64,000 bases of DNA from Spirosoma taeanense (GCF_013127955.1 NZ_CP053435.1:5435001-5499000), one strand, 5' to 3'; shown: positions 8,926 to 17,017, counted from the first letter of the stretch. The notes: generated from the sequence alone by a model not told the origin. Translations and numbers: made by a program.

Positions 8926-9540
8926 ATGAGCGTAACACCCCGGACAACAGCGCGGAATTCGCTGACAACCCGTAAAGTTCCTGCTTCGCTGATTTACGAA
9001 GAGATTGACGGTGTACCTTACTATTATAGGGGTCACCGGGCGGTATTATCGCGTCAAAAAACCAAAGAAGAAATTATGGGTGCCAGTGCCCTGCAGTCGG
9101 CGGTTGTCTCATTGCTGATCCACATCCTGTACAAATACTTACCGTTCGAGGATTACCTGATTGCTACCAACGAACCGGGTCTCCACATGGGGCCTGGCAA
9201 CAATCTCTCCAACGATATTGCCGTCTTTGATCAAGCAAGTCTGTCAACGCCTTTAGACGACAAATACTTTTCGGTGCCGCCCCGCATTGTCATTGAGGTG
9301 GACGTAAAGATTGACCTACCCGCTAATGTCACTGAGACGGAATACGTCTATGATAAGACACAGAAGCTGCTCGATTTTGGCGTTCAGAAAGTCCTCTGGA
9401 TATTAACCAAAACTCAACGAACGCTCATCGCTCAACCTAACGAACGCTGGATTTTAACCGATTGGGATGACTCCGTTGAGGTATTGCCGGGTTGTAATTT
9501 TGAGTTAAATATGTTGCTGCGGTCGAAGGGAGTGATATGA
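8926..9540 (+). CDS. Uma2 family (DUF820) PD-(D/E)XK nuclease-fold protein
   Basis: 204-residue member of the Uma2/DUF820 family, which has a restriction-endonuclease-like fold but no settled function in bacteria. The core PD-(D/E)XK residues are visible: Asp97 in NDIAVFD, then Glu124 and Lys128 in RIVIEVDVK, followed by a YDKTQKLLDFGVQKVLWI block typical of the family. The ATG at 8926 is chosen because a -7-like box lies just upstream. The frame stays open further upstream, but that part lies inside the divergent aminotransferase. Such proteins are abundant in cyanobacteria and Cytophagales, often as scattered single genes, as here. Confidence 0.8.
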   Translation: MSVTPRTTARNSLTTRKVPASLIYEEIDGVPYYYRGHRAVLSRQKTKEEIMGASALQSAVVSLLIHILYKYLPFEDYLIATNEPGLHMGPGNNLSNDIAVFDQASLSTPLDDKYFSVPPRIVIEVDVKIDLPANVTETEYVYDKTQKLLDFGVQKVLWILTKTQRTLIAQPNERWILTDWDDSVEVLPGCNFELNMLLRSKGVI

Positions 9541-9548
9541 AGTAATCC

Positions 9549-9596
9549 GGTATAATAAAAAAGCCGAACCTGTAGGTTCGGCTTTTTTATTATACC
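9549..9596. terminator. Bidirectional rho-independent terminator
   Basis: A perfect 22-bp inverted repeat with a 4-nt loop. The GC core GCCGAACC/GGTTCGGC is flanked by A6/T6 tracts that form the base of the stem, so it can act in both directions. It lies between the convergent Uma2 and ettA genes. Confidence 0.92.
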
Positions 9597-11257
9597 AGCT
9601 TCTTATACTTAATCCTCGTAGGAGTAGCGTCGGTGCCCAGGCGTTTACGTCGGTTCTCTTCGTATTCGGAGAAGTTACCTTCAAACCAGTACACCTGCGA
9701 GTCGCCTTCAAAGGCCAGAATATGCGTGGCGATACGGTCCAGGAACCAGCGGTCGTGGCTAATGACCACGGCGCAGCCGGCGAAGTTTTCCAGACCTTCT
9801 TCCAGCGCCCGTAGCGTATTTACGTCAAGGTCGTTGGTCGGTTCGTCCAGGAGCAGCAGATTGGCACCTTCTTTCAGAATCATGGCCAGGTGGACGCGGT
9901 TACGTTCCCCGCCCGACAGCGTACCGATTTTCTTTTCCTGATCGGCTCCGGCGAAGTTGAAGCGGCTTACGTATGCGCGCGCGTTCGACTGTTTGCCCCC
10001 CAGCATAATCCACTCGTTACCGCCTGCGATGGTTTCGTAGACGGTTTTATTGGGGTCGAGTCCATCGTGTTCCTGGTCAACGTAGGCTATTTTTACCGTT
10101 TCGCCGACAGCAAACGTACCGGCCTCGGGTTTCTCGCGGCCGGTAATCAGCTTAAACAGTGTGGTTTTACCGGCTCCGTTCGGACCAATAATACCGACAA
10201 TGCCGCCCTGGGGTAGCCGGAAGTTCAGGTGTTCGAACAGCAGCCGGTCGCCGAAGGCTTTTGCGACGTCTTCGGCCTCAATAACTTTTGCGCCCAGGCG
10301 CGGTCCCGACGGGATGAAGATTTCCAGCCGTTCTTCTTTCTGGCGGTTATCTTCATCCAGCAGTCGTTCGTAAGCACCCAGTCGGGCTTTGGATTTGGCC
10401 TGCCGGGCTTTGGGTGCCATCCGTACCCACTCCAACTCGCGCTGAAGCGTCTTCTGCCGTTTCGACTCCGACTTTTCTTCTTTAGCTAAGCGCTGCTGCT
10501 TCTGATCGAGCCAGGATGAGTAATTCCCTTTCCAGGGAATACCTTCGCCCCGGTCGAGTTCCAGAATCCAGCCCGCTACGTTATCCAGGAAATAGCGATC
10601 GTGGGTTACGGCGATAACTGTTCCTTTATACTGCCGGAGGTGTTCTTCCAGCCACAACACCGATTCCGCGTCGAGGTGGTTGGTGGGCTCATCGAGCAGC
10701 AACACGTCGGGCTGCTGCAGTAACAGGCGACACAAGGCCACGCGCCGTTTCTCTCCACCGGACAGATTATCAATCAGGGCATCGGGCGGGGGGCAGCGCA
10801 GGGCGTTCATCGCCCGTTCAAGTTTTTGGTCGAGTTCCCAGGCATTATGATGATCGAGTTTTTCCTGTACTTCACCCTGTCGGGCAATCAGTTTATCAAA
10901 ATCAGCGTCGGGATCACCAAAGGCTTCGTTAATTTCGTCAAACTCTTTGAGCAGGTTTACCACTTCCTGAACACCTTCTTCCACAACCTCTCTGACGGTC
11001 TTGCCAGGCGTGAACTGAGGCTCCTGCTGGAGCATACCAACCGAGTAGCCCGGCGAGAAAACCACCTCACCTGTGTAGCCTTTATCAAGGCCCGCAATGA
11101 TGCGCAGTAAGGTCGATTTCCCCGAACCATTCAGTCCCAAAACGCCGATTTTGGCACCGTAAAAAAAGGAAAGGTAGATGTTCTTTAGGATTTGTCGGTT
11201 GGGCGGAATATTTTTACTCACGCCCGCCATAGAGAAAATTATGGTTTCCTGACTCAT
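9590..11257 (-). CDS. ettA: Energy-dependent translational throttle protein EttA (ABC-F)
   Basis: Cytoplasmic ABC-F ATPase that binds the ribosomal E site and gates the first translation elongation steps according to ATP/ADP ratio. There are two ABC domains. The first has Walker A GLNGSGKST (41-49), signature LSGGEKRRVALC and Walker B DEPTNHLD. The second has GPNGAGKTTL, LSGGERNRVHLA and DEPTNDLD. The linker between domains is rich in Lys/Arg/Gln. The length of 555 aa and the conserved short N-terminus fit EttA rather than the other ABC-F paralogs. A good -33/-7 promoter lies just upstream. Confidence 0.94.
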   Translation of the reverse strand: MSQETIIFSMAGVSKNIPPNRQILKNIYLSFFYGAKIGVLGLNGSGKSTLLRIIAGLDKGYTGEVVFSPGYSVGMLQQEPQFTPGKTVREVVEEGVQEVVNLLKEFDEINEAFGDPDADFDKLIARQGEVQEKLDHHNAWELDQKLERAMNALRCPPPDALIDNLSGGEKRRVALCRLLLQQPDVLLLDEPTNHLDAESVLWLEEHLRQYKGTVIAVTHDRYFLDNVAGWILELDRGEGIPWKGNYSSWLDQKQQRLAKEEKSESKRQKTLQRELEWVRMAPKARQAKSKARLGAYERLLDEDNRQKEERLEIFIPSGPRLGAKVIEAEDVAKAFGDRLLFEHLNFRLPQGGIVGIIGPNGAGKTTLFKLITGREKPEAGTFAVGETVKIAYVDQEHDGLDPNKTVYETIAGGNEWIMLGGKQSNARAYVSRFNFAGADQEKKIGTLSGGERNRVHLAMILKEGANLLLLDEPTNDLDVNTLRALEEGLENFAGCAVVISHDRWFLDRIATHILAFEGDSQVYWFEGNFSEYEENRRKRLGTDATPTRIKYKKLV

Positions 11258-11293
11258 TAAATTCTAATAGATTTGTGGTTTGGCAATTACCCT

Positions 11294-11324
11294 CAAATTT
11301 AACCCACAGCGCAGCCTTAACCAA
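11294..11324 (-). promoter_or_regulatory. Promoter of ettA (-33 TTG / -7 TAnnTTTG)
   Basis: On the minus strand TTG (11324-11322) is followed after 20 nt by TAAATTTG (11301-11294), a close fit to the Bacteroidota sigma-A consensus. The ettA ATG begins 36 nt downstream. Confidence 0.65.
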
Positions 11325-11332
11325 GTATAGTA

Positions 11333-12610
11333 ATGGAAAACGCTTCACTGGTAGATGAATACGGTTACGTCAAAGACGGAAAGGTATTTTTAAAAGGCTA
11401 CCTGAATTATGAAGACCGCCAGATCGGCGAAGTCAAACGTACAGAGCAGGAAGCGCTCGATTATTTTAAAAATCGCTTCATTATTGCCGAGAACAAAGTC
11501 AGTCAGTTAGAGAAAGACATTGCAGAAGCTCAGAACAAAGGCTCGTACCTAACAAAACTGGTTCAGCTTCGAAAAAAGCTGCTCGGCTTCGATGCCCTCG
11601 GCGACTTCCCTCCCCTACTCGAACGCCTGGATGCTCAGGAAAAACTGCTGGCCGATCTCATCACGGTCAACCAGCTTAAAAACCTTGAGATCAAACGGGC
11701 CCTGATTGCCGAAGCGGAAGCCATTGTAGACAGCACCGACTGGCGCCCAACAGCCGACGCCCTGCAGGAGATCAAAACGAAATGGATCAAAACCGGTCCC
11801 GTCGATAAGTCGGTTGAGACTGAAGTAGAAGGTCGTTTTCAAGAATTACTGGATGGCTTCTTCCAGCGTCGGCGGGAGTTTTTCAACGAGCAGAACAAGG
11901 TTATTCAGGAACGACTGGATAAATACGACGAACTGATTCGGCTGGCGTTTCGGGCTAACCGCCTGGGCGACCTGGATGCGGCTTTTCAGGAGGTTCGGCG
12001 GCTCAACAATGCCTGGAAACAAGTTGGTGAGGTACCGATCAAGAAAAGCGGCAAGTTGTATAAGCAGTTCAAGAAGGCCACAACCATGTTCTATACCAAA
12101 TACAATGACGCCAAAGGCATTGTGATTGAGAAGAAGGTGGACCCGCGCATTGAAGCGCAGATGAAAATGGCCGACGAAGCCGAGAAGTTATCTAAACAGT
12201 CAGACATTTTCGCAGCTGCTGAGCGGGCAAAGGTTTTGCTAAATAGCTGGAAGGAAATTCGGGTTCCGTTCAAAATGCAGGATAAAGTTCTGAACGAGCG
12301 GTTCCGGGCAGCCTGCGATAAGATTTTTGAGTTGAGTTACCTGCACCGGGTGCTGGCCCGCAAATACCCGGCTTTTGAACTGAAGAGTAAGGCTGAACAG
12401 ATTCGGACGAAGATTCGCGAAATGGAATACCTCGTCAAGCGGGAAAAAAGCGACCTTCAGTTTGCGCTTCAGGACGCTGATGGTCTCGACCCAAATAACG
12501 ATGCCGACAAGCAGGTGTTGAACAAAATTAATACGCAGAAGCGTAAGATTGCGATGAAAGAAACCATCCTGCGTGAGTTTCAGAAGCAACTGGAAATGGT
12601 TGGCTACTAA
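11333..12610 (+). CDS. DUF349 domain-containing protein
   Basis: Helical, strongly charged cytoplasmic protein of 425 residues with several DUF349 repeats. Examples are the segments around LQEIKTKWIKTGPV, LNNAWKQVGEVP and LLNSWKEIRVPF, each followed by FRE/FQE-like helices. Coiled coil is likely near residues 45-70 and at the C-terminus. DUF349 proteins are conserved in Bacteroidota, but their biochemical role is not established. The gene is divergent from ettA and ends at a strong hairpin, so it is probably monocistronic. Confidence 0.85.
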   Translation: MENASLVDEYGYVKDGKVFLKGYLNYEDRQIGEVKRTEQEALDYFKNRFIIAENKVSQLEKDIAEAQNKGSYLTKLVQLRKKLLGFDALGDFPPLLERLDAQEKLLADLITVNQLKNLEIKRALIAEAEAIVDSTDWRPTADALQEIKTKWIKTGPVDKSVETEVEGRFQELLDGFFQRRREFFNEQNKVIQERLDKYDELIRLAFRANRLGDLDAAFQEVRRLNNAWKQVGEVPIKKSGKLYKQFKKATTMFYTKYNDAKGIVIEKKVDPRIEAQMKMADEAEKLSKQSDIFAAAERAKVLLNSWKEIRVPFKMQDKVLNERFRAACDKIFELSYLHRVLARKYPAFELKSKAEQIRTKIREMEYLVKREKSDLQFALQDADGLDPNNDADKQVLNKINTQKRKIAMKETILREFQKQLEMVGY

Positions 12611-12623
12611 ACTACCCTATATC

Positions 12624-12666
12624 AAACGAAACGTGCTCCGACCTGAAGTTGGGGCACGTTTCGTTT
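12624..12666. terminator. Hairpin terminator after the DUF349 gene
   Basis: Perfect 13-bp arms (AAACGAAACGTGC at 12624-12636 and complement at 12654-12666), extended inward with wobble pairs. It sits 14 bp after the DUF349 stop. The 3' arm carries the T-rich part. Confidence 0.8.
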
Positions 12667-12686
12667 ATAGGCTTTGTTCTTCTGGT

Positions 12687-12959
12687 ATGGAAACGATAAC
12701 GAATCAATCCGCCCCTTCAACCGACGCCGAGTTCCGGGCGTTGATCCCGCTGAATAAGTATGTACGGCTCGACTATTTTACCGAGCTACGCGAGTTTATC
12801 CGTACTAATGCAATGACCAAAGCCATCCATGAAACAGATGGTATCGAGTATCTGGAGCTGGCTACGGGCGAGCAGATTCCACTTGACCGGGTTATTCGAA
12901 TTGACGGCCATTTATCCCCACGCTATCCCGGCTACGATGATTATTCGTGTAGCTGTTAA
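12687..12959 (+). CDS. Small conserved-type protein, possibly Rho-binding antiterminator (Rof)-like
   Basis: 90-residue protein starting at the ATG at 12687; an open frame upstream runs through the preceding terminator and is not credible. The C-terminal half has the pattern EYLELATGEQIPLDRVIRIDG. This resembles the strand-turn-strand end of Sm-like Rof antiterminators in Bacteroidota (usually IRLDxIVSVDG). The N-terminal half does not show the usual Rof opening. It ends in an unusual Cys-Ser-Cys tail. The Rof link is a weak pattern match only. The gene is flanked by terminators on both sides, so it is a single transcription unit. Confidence 0.55.
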   Translation: METITNQSAPSTDAEFRALIPLNKYVRLDYFTELREFIRTNAMTKAIHETDGIEYLELATGEQIPLDRVIRIDGHLSPRYPGYDDYSCSC

Positions 12960-12961
12960 TA

Positions 12962-13002
12962 AACCGAAAAAGTCGCCGGTCTGACCAGCGACTTTTTCGG
13001 TT
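12962..13002. terminator. Bidirectional rho-independent terminator
   Basis: 15-bp perfect arms: AACCGAAAAAGTCGC at 12962-12976 and complement at 12988-13002. A5 and T5 tracts lie within the stem. It separates the small 90-aa gene from convergent serS. Confidence 0.9.
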
Positions 13003-13015
13003 AGCCTCATCCGGA

Positions 13016-14287
13016 TTAATCAATCAGCTCGAATCCGCAGTAGGGCACCAGAGCAGCCGGAATACGAATGCCTTCGGGTGTCTGGTTGTTTTCCAGAATA
13101 GAAGCCAGAATACGCGGTAGTGCCAGCGCCGACCCATTCAGCGTATGCAGCAACTGCATCTTGCCATCCAGTTTCGAACGGAGTTTTAACCGGTTTGCCT
13201 GATACGTTTCGAAATTCGAAACGGAGCTAACTTCCAGCCAGCGCTGCTGAGCCGCCGACCATACTTCCATGTCATAGGTCAGCGCCGACGTAAAGCCCAT
13301 GTCGCCCCCGCAAAGCCGCAGAACCCGATACGGCAGTTCCAACTTTTGTAGTAGCGACTGAACATACTGGCTCATTTCTTCCAGAGCGGCATACGAGTTT
13401 TCGGGCTTTTCGATTCGCACGATCTCTACTTTGTCGAACTGGTGCAGGCGGTTCAGGCCCCGGACGTGCGCCCCCCACGAACCCGCTTCGCGCCGGAAAC
13501 AGGGCGTATAACCAACGTTTTTGACAGGCAATTGATTTTCGGCCAGAATTACGTCGCGATACAGATTCGTAATGGGCACTTCGGCCGTTGGAATCAGGTA
13601 CAGCTTATCTTCCGTAACATAATACATTTGCCCTTCTTTGTCGGGCAGTTGCCCCGTTCCGAAACCAGAGTCTTCGTTGATAACAATGGGTGGCTGCACT
13701 TCCTGGAAGCCAGCCATGAGCGCTTCGTCCAGAAAGAAGTTGATCATTGCCCGTTGAATCCGTGCGCCTTTGCCTTTATAAACCGGAAAGCCTGCACCCG
13801 AAATCTTGACACCTAGCTCAAAGTCGATGATGTCATATTTCTTGATCAGCTCCCAGTGTGGCTGTGCATTGACGTGCAGCGTAGGCTTTTCACCGTGTTC
13901 AAGCACCACTTCGTTATCATCGGCAGTGCGGCCTTCCGGCACGCTGCTATGCGGCAGGTTGGGTAACGTAACGAGTACGTTTTGCAGCTGCAGCTCGACT
14001 GTGCGGAGCGTTTCTTCGAGGTCTTTCGAGCGATTCTTCAGTTCGGCGGTCTCGGCTTTAGCCGCTTCGGCCGCGGCTTTGTCGCCCGATTTCATCAACG
14101 CGCCGATCTCTTTTGCTTTGGCGTTCGACTGTGCCAGTATGTCGTCTAATTCTTTTTGCGTGTCGCGCCGTTGCTGATCGAGTGTCAATACCTGATCAAC
14201 GGTGGCTTCTGCATTGGCAAAATGTTTTTTCTTAAGTCCCGCAATTGTTAAATCACGATTATCTCGGATAAAAGCAGGTTGTAGCAT
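13016..14287 (-). CDS. serS: Serine--tRNA ligase
   Basis: Class II aminoacyl-tRNA synthetase that charges tRNA-Ser (and tRNA-Sec where present). The N-terminal 110 residues form the long antiparallel coiled-coil arm (Ala/Lys/Glu-rich) that grips the tRNA. Motif 2 (FRREAGSWG...RLHQFDKVE) and motif 3 (GSALALPRILASILENNQ) are intact. At 423 aa it is normal for bacteria. Its start lies only 5 bp after the stop of an upstream HEPN gene on the same strand, so this essential gene is probably co-transcribed with a MNT-HEPN module. No T-box leader is visible. Confidence 0.97.
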   Translation of the reverse strand: MLQPAFIRDNRDLTIAGLKKKHFANAEATVDQVLTLDQQRRDTQKELDDILAQSNAKAKEIGALMKSGDKAAAEAAKAETAELKNRSKDLEETLRTVELQLQNVLVTLPNLPHSSVPEGRTADDNEVVLEHGEKPTLHVNAQPHWELIKKYDIIDFELGVKISGAGFPVYKGKGARIQRAMINFFLDEALMAGFQEVQPPIVINEDSGFGTGQLPDKEGQMYYVTEDKLYLIPTAEVPITNLYRDVILAENQLPVKNVGYTPCFRREAGSWGAHVRGLNRLHQFDKVEIVRIEKPENSYAALEEMSQYVQSLLQKLELPYRVLRLCGGDMGFTSALTYDMEVWSAAQQRWLEVSSVSNFETYQANRLKLRSKLDGKMQLLHTLNGSALALPRILASILENNQTPEGIRIPAALVPYCGFELID

Positions 14288-14292
14288 TAAAA

Positions 14293-14682
14293 TTATTGTT
14301 TAGCTAGTGATGTGATTAACTTAATAAAATTCTCTGCGTCCTCTACGAATGCGCCAATTTTCTCTTCATCAAAATCAATAAAGTCTTCGTAATCAGCTTC
14401 ATTCCGATTGTCAAACAACTTTTGGTAAATCTTCCCCCAAACTACGTCTACCAAACCTGACTTAATGAAATGTTGATTAAGCATAGACTTTACACCTTTA
14501 TGCGTGTAGGTGTCCATGTCATTCTTAGCCAATAAAGCTAATACTGCGTAGAAACAAGCGTAGTATAGGCGGTTGGCAACACCGTTCCAGTCGCCTGATT
14601 CAGCTAATTTCTTAGCCGTTTGTAATGTTCCGTAAGCTCGTTCTACGCGGTAGCTAATTAAATCGTCTTTCGTACGGCTCAT
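14293..14682 (-). CDS. HEPN domain protein (UPF0332-like), putative toxin partner of MNT
   Basis: 129-residue all-helical HEPN protein. Blocks RLYYACFYAVLALL, THKGVKSMLNQHFIKSGL and LFDNRNEADYEDF match the UPF0332 branch. The canonical RNase motif Rx4-6H is not obvious; the equivalent site reads RNEADY. It overlaps the upstream nucleotidyltransferase gene by 4 bp, the standard order of two-gene MNT-HEPN modules, in which the MNT partner can AMPylate and silence the HEPN toxin. Base composition looks more AT-rich than its neighbours. Toxin activity is inferred from family and layout only. Confidence 0.82.
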   Translation of the reverse strand: MSRTKDDLISYRVERAYGTLQTAKKLAESGDWNGVANRLYYACFYAVLALLAKNDMDTYTHKGVKSMLNQHFIKSGLVDVVWGKIYQKLFDNRNEADYEDFIDFDEEKIGAFVEDAENFIKLITSLAKQ

Positions 14683-14990
14683 ACTGGCTTACGGTCACGT
14701 TTGGTGTTTCGATATAAGGGTGTCATCCAAAAGTCATTTTCCCATTCCTGTTTTGAGTGAATGATTGAACCAATAACTTTATCAGCAGACAGCTCTATTT
14801 CGAACAGGCTATCCCGTAATTGCTCTTTCAAAACTTTGTTGGTTGGTTTATTCGTCAGTACAAGAAAATCCCAATCCGAATCCACACGAGCATCGCCCCG
14901 TGCCCGCGAACCGAACAACCAGACCTCGGCCCCCGGATCAATCTCCAGTATGGATTGCTTTACGGCTTGCAGGAACTCAGAGTCGGTCAT
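14679..14990 (-). CDS. MNT-type nucleotidyltransferase (putative antitoxin)
   Basis: 103-residue minimal nucleotidyltransferase of the polymerase-beta fold. The active-site motif LFGSRARGDARVDSDWDFLV contains the GS-R-G and D-x-D residues that bind two metals. A third acidic position (FEIELSAD) follows later. In MntA-HepT-type pairs this protein adds AMP groups to the HEPN partner. The pair starts just after a short inverted repeat and runs straight into serS. The AT-rich composition of the pair suggests acquisition relative to serS and the aspartate kinase gene. Confidence 0.82.
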   Translation of the reverse strand: MTDSEFLQAVKQSILEIDPGAEVWLFGSRARGDARVDSDWDFLVLTNKPTNKVLKEQLRDSLFEIELSADKVIGSIIHSKQEWENDFWMTPLYRNTKRDRKPV

Positions 14991-15007
14991 ACCGTTAAAA
15001 GTTTTAA

Positions 15008-15038
15008 GACCTGCAAGGTTTACAAAACCTGACAGGTC
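15008..15038. repeat. Imperfect inverted repeat (GACCTG...CAGGTC)
   Basis: Arms GACCTG/CAGGTC with inner AAGGTTT/AAACCTG pairing around ACAA. It lies between the end of the aspartate kinase gene and the MNT start. On the minus strand the hairpin is followed by a T-rich stretch, so it may end aspartate kinase transcripts. The motif resembles dispersed GACCTGCAAGGTTT-type repeats that I associate with Cytophagales intergenic DNA. Confidence 0.6.
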
Positions 15039-15047
15039 CAGGCAACG

Positions 15048-16373
15048 TTACAACGAAAACAGTCCGTCATTCAACGCGTTCAGTGCATGGGCTTTATAGC
15101 GGCTATGCACTAGCAGTGACAGATTGCTCTCGGTACCTCCGTAGGAGATCATCCGGATTGGAATATTCTTCATGGCGTTGAATACGCGCACAGCTACCCC
15201 TTCATTGTCAGCACTGAAATTACCAACAATGCAGATAATCGTCTGGTCATAGTCGGGCTCTTCCAGGTTACAGAACGTGCTTAGTTCCTCCGAGATTTCC
15301 TGAATACGCTCGGTATTATCAATCGTGACTGATACCGATACCTCAGAGGTAGCCAGCATATCGACCGGCGTTTTGTACTTCTCGAAAATTTCGAAGATCC
15401 GACGCAGAAACCCGTAAGCATTCAGCATCCGGGTTGAATGAATGTACAGTGCCGTAATGCCATCTTTCGCGGCTACGGCTTTGAATACCTGATCTGACGT
15501 CCGGTCGGCAATGAGCGTGCCGGGCGCGGCCGGGTCCATTGTATTTTTCAGACGTACCGGCACCCCGAACATTCGGGCGGGCGTAATGGTGGACGGGTGC
15601 AGAATCTTAGCGCCAAAATACGCTAGCTCGGCGGCTTCGTCGAAGGTCAGCTCACGAACGGGGAACGTATTCTTGACAATACGGGGATCGTTATTATGCA
15701 TCCCGTCGATGTCGGTCCAGATCTGAATTTCCTCGGCCCGGATAGCTCCCCCAATCAGCGATGCGGTATAGTCAGAGCCACCCCGCTTGAGATTATCAAC
15801 TTCGCCCCGTGGGTTACGGCAGATAAAACCCTGCGTCACTATAATCTGCTTATCGTCGTGCTGGGGCAGCATCTCGGCCAGCCGCTGCTCAGTGTATTGG
15901 ATTTCGGGCTCATTGTCGGCATCGATCCGCATGAATTCCAGCGCGGGCAGCAAGGTGGACGGAACGCCTTCTTCGGCCAGATAGGCCTGAAAAATCTGGG
16001 TGCTTAGCAGTTCGCCTTCGGCCACCAGTTCTTTCTCCTGCTTGAGCGTAAAAGGCTTAATACGCGTCAGCGACCGGATAAACGAAAACTCGTTATCCAC
16101 AATCTGCTGACCAGCGGCTTTTCCTTCCGCCGTTTTATAAAGGTCGCTAATAAAGCTATCGTAATGCGCTTTCAGCGTATCAATCTGGCGGTTGGCTTCA
16201 TCGTCGTTATTTGCCTTAAGTGATTCGCCAATGGCCAATAACGCGTTCGTAGAGCCAGAAAGAGCCGACAGAACAACGATTTTACGGGTATCGTCACCAG
16301 TAATCAGGTTACGGATCGAGTGCATACGCTCGGGCTTTCCGACCGACGTACCGCCAAATTTCCAGACGTGCAT
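15048..16373 (-). CDS. lysC: Aspartate kinase (monofunctional, ACT-domain)
   Basis: Catalyses ATP-dependent phosphorylation of aspartate, the first step towards lysine, threonine, methionine and diaminopimelate. The N-terminal kinase motif KFGGTSVG (residues 5-12) and RGGSDYTASLIGGAI are intact. The last 130 residues carry tandem ACT-type regulatory segments (VDMLATSEVSVSVTID..., CIVGNFSADNEGVAVRVFNAM). The 441-aa length shows it is not fused to homoserine dehydrogenase. It follows ribH on the same strand across a repeat-rich hairpin; I saw no lysine riboswitch. Which end product inhibits it cannot be read by eye. Confidence 0.93.
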   Translation of the reverse strand: MHVWKFGGTSVGKPERMHSIRNLITGDDTRKIVVLSALSGSTNALLAIGESLKANNDDEANRQIDTLKAHYDSFISDLYKTAEGKAAGQQIVDNEFSFIRSLTRIKPFTLKQEKELVAEGELLSTQIFQAYLAEEGVPSTLLPALEFMRIDADNEPEIQYTEQRLAEMLPQHDDKQIIVTQGFICRNPRGEVDNLKRGGSDYTASLIGGAIRAEEIQIWTDIDGMHNNDPRIVKNTFPVRELTFDEAAELAYFGAKILHPSTITPARMFGVPVRLKNTMDPAAPGTLIADRTSDQVFKAVAAKDGITALYIHSTRMLNAYGFLRRIFEIFEKYKTPVDMLATSEVSVSVTIDNTERIQEISEELSTFCNLEEPDYDQTIICIVGNFSADNEGVAVRVFNAMKNIPIRMISYGGTESNLSLLVHSRYKAHALNALNDGLFSL

Positions 16374-16378
16374 TTTTT

Positions 16379-16467
16379 AATGAGTGAAAGAGTGAATGAG
16401 CGAATGAGTGATTGAGTGTTGGCGGCATTACTCGCTCTTTTACTCTTTCACTCTTTCGCTCATTTAA
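16379..16467. repeat. Imperfect long hairpin made of degenerate GAGTGAAT-type units
   Basis: Left arm (about 16379-16417) is a run of degenerate 7-8 nt units such as GAGTGAA and GAGCGAAT. The right arm (about 16431-16467) is its imperfect inverted copy, and the centre is GTTGGCGGCATTA. The right arm overlaps the ribH stop codon. The structure can form a hairpin of about 33 bp with scattered mismatches, placed between ribH and the aspartate kinase gene. Confidence 0.75.
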
Positions 16468-16966
16468 ATTGAAACGAATAAACCTGTTTTTGTAAGCCAA
16501 GCATTTTGATCGCCGTTATGGCGGCTTCGTCGCCTTTGTTACCATGTTTACCACCAGCCCGGTCGAGAGCCTGCTGCTGGTCATTGGGCGTCAGAACACC
16601 GAAAATAACGGGCTTGCTGGTTTTGAGACTGACGTTTGTCAGGCCCTGCGCTACAGCATGATTGATGTAATCATTGTGCTTGGTTTCGCCCTGAATTACG
16701 CAGCCGAGCGCAATAACGGCATCAACATCGTCGCGTTGGGCAAACCATTGAGCGCCGAGGCTCAGTTCATAACTGCCCGGTACGTTACCCCGAACAATGT
16801 TTTCGGCTTTTGCCCCGTATTGAAGCAACGTCTGAAACGCGCCGTTAAAAAGGGCTTCGGTCACTTCCGTATTCCATTCGGAAACGAGAATAGCAAAGCG
16901 CCGATGGCTAATGTCGGGTAGAGCGTCGGTTGAAAAGACGCTAAGATTCTTTAGGTCAGATGCCAT
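16460..16966 (-). CDS. ribH: 6,7-dimethyl-8-ribityllumazine synthase
   Basis: Condenses 5-amino-6-ribitylamino-uracil with 3,4-dihydroxy-2-butanone 4-phosphate, the penultimate riboflavin step. It usually forms a pentamer or icosahedral shell. The ATG at 16966 (MASDLKNLSV) gives 168 residues, normal for the family; an upstream alternative start would add a Cys/Ser-rich stretch unlike RibH. Conserved sites are visible: RGNVPGSYELS, GCVIQGETKHNDYI with the catalytic His, and FGVLTPNDQQQALDRAGG. A 9-bp inverted repeat lies just upstream. No FMN riboswitch is present, since the leader is too short. Confidence 0.95.
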   Translation of the reverse strand: MASDLKNLSVFSTDALPDISHRRFAILVSEWNTEVTEALFNGAFQTLLQYGAKAENIVRGNVPGSYELSLGAQWFAQRDDVDAVIALGCVIQGETKHNDYINHAVAQGLTNVSLKTSKPVIFGVLTPNDQQQALDRAGGKHGNKGDEAAITAIKMLGLQKQVYSFQFK

Positions 16967-16980
16967 TTGGATAAGGATTG

Positions 16981-17017
16981 TGTCACTACAGCTGATTAAC
17001 CGACTGAAGTAGTGACA
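16981..17017. promoter_or_regulatory. Inverted repeat in the ribH leader
   Basis: Perfect 9-bp arms TGTCACTAC/GTAGTGACA separated by 19 nt, located 15-51 nt upstream of the ribH start. It could be an operator or a leader hairpin covering the start region. Confidence 0.45.

Noticed and set aside
16379-16467. CRISPR-like array of short repeats
   Set aside because: Units are 7-8 nt, contiguous and arranged as inverted arms with no spacers.
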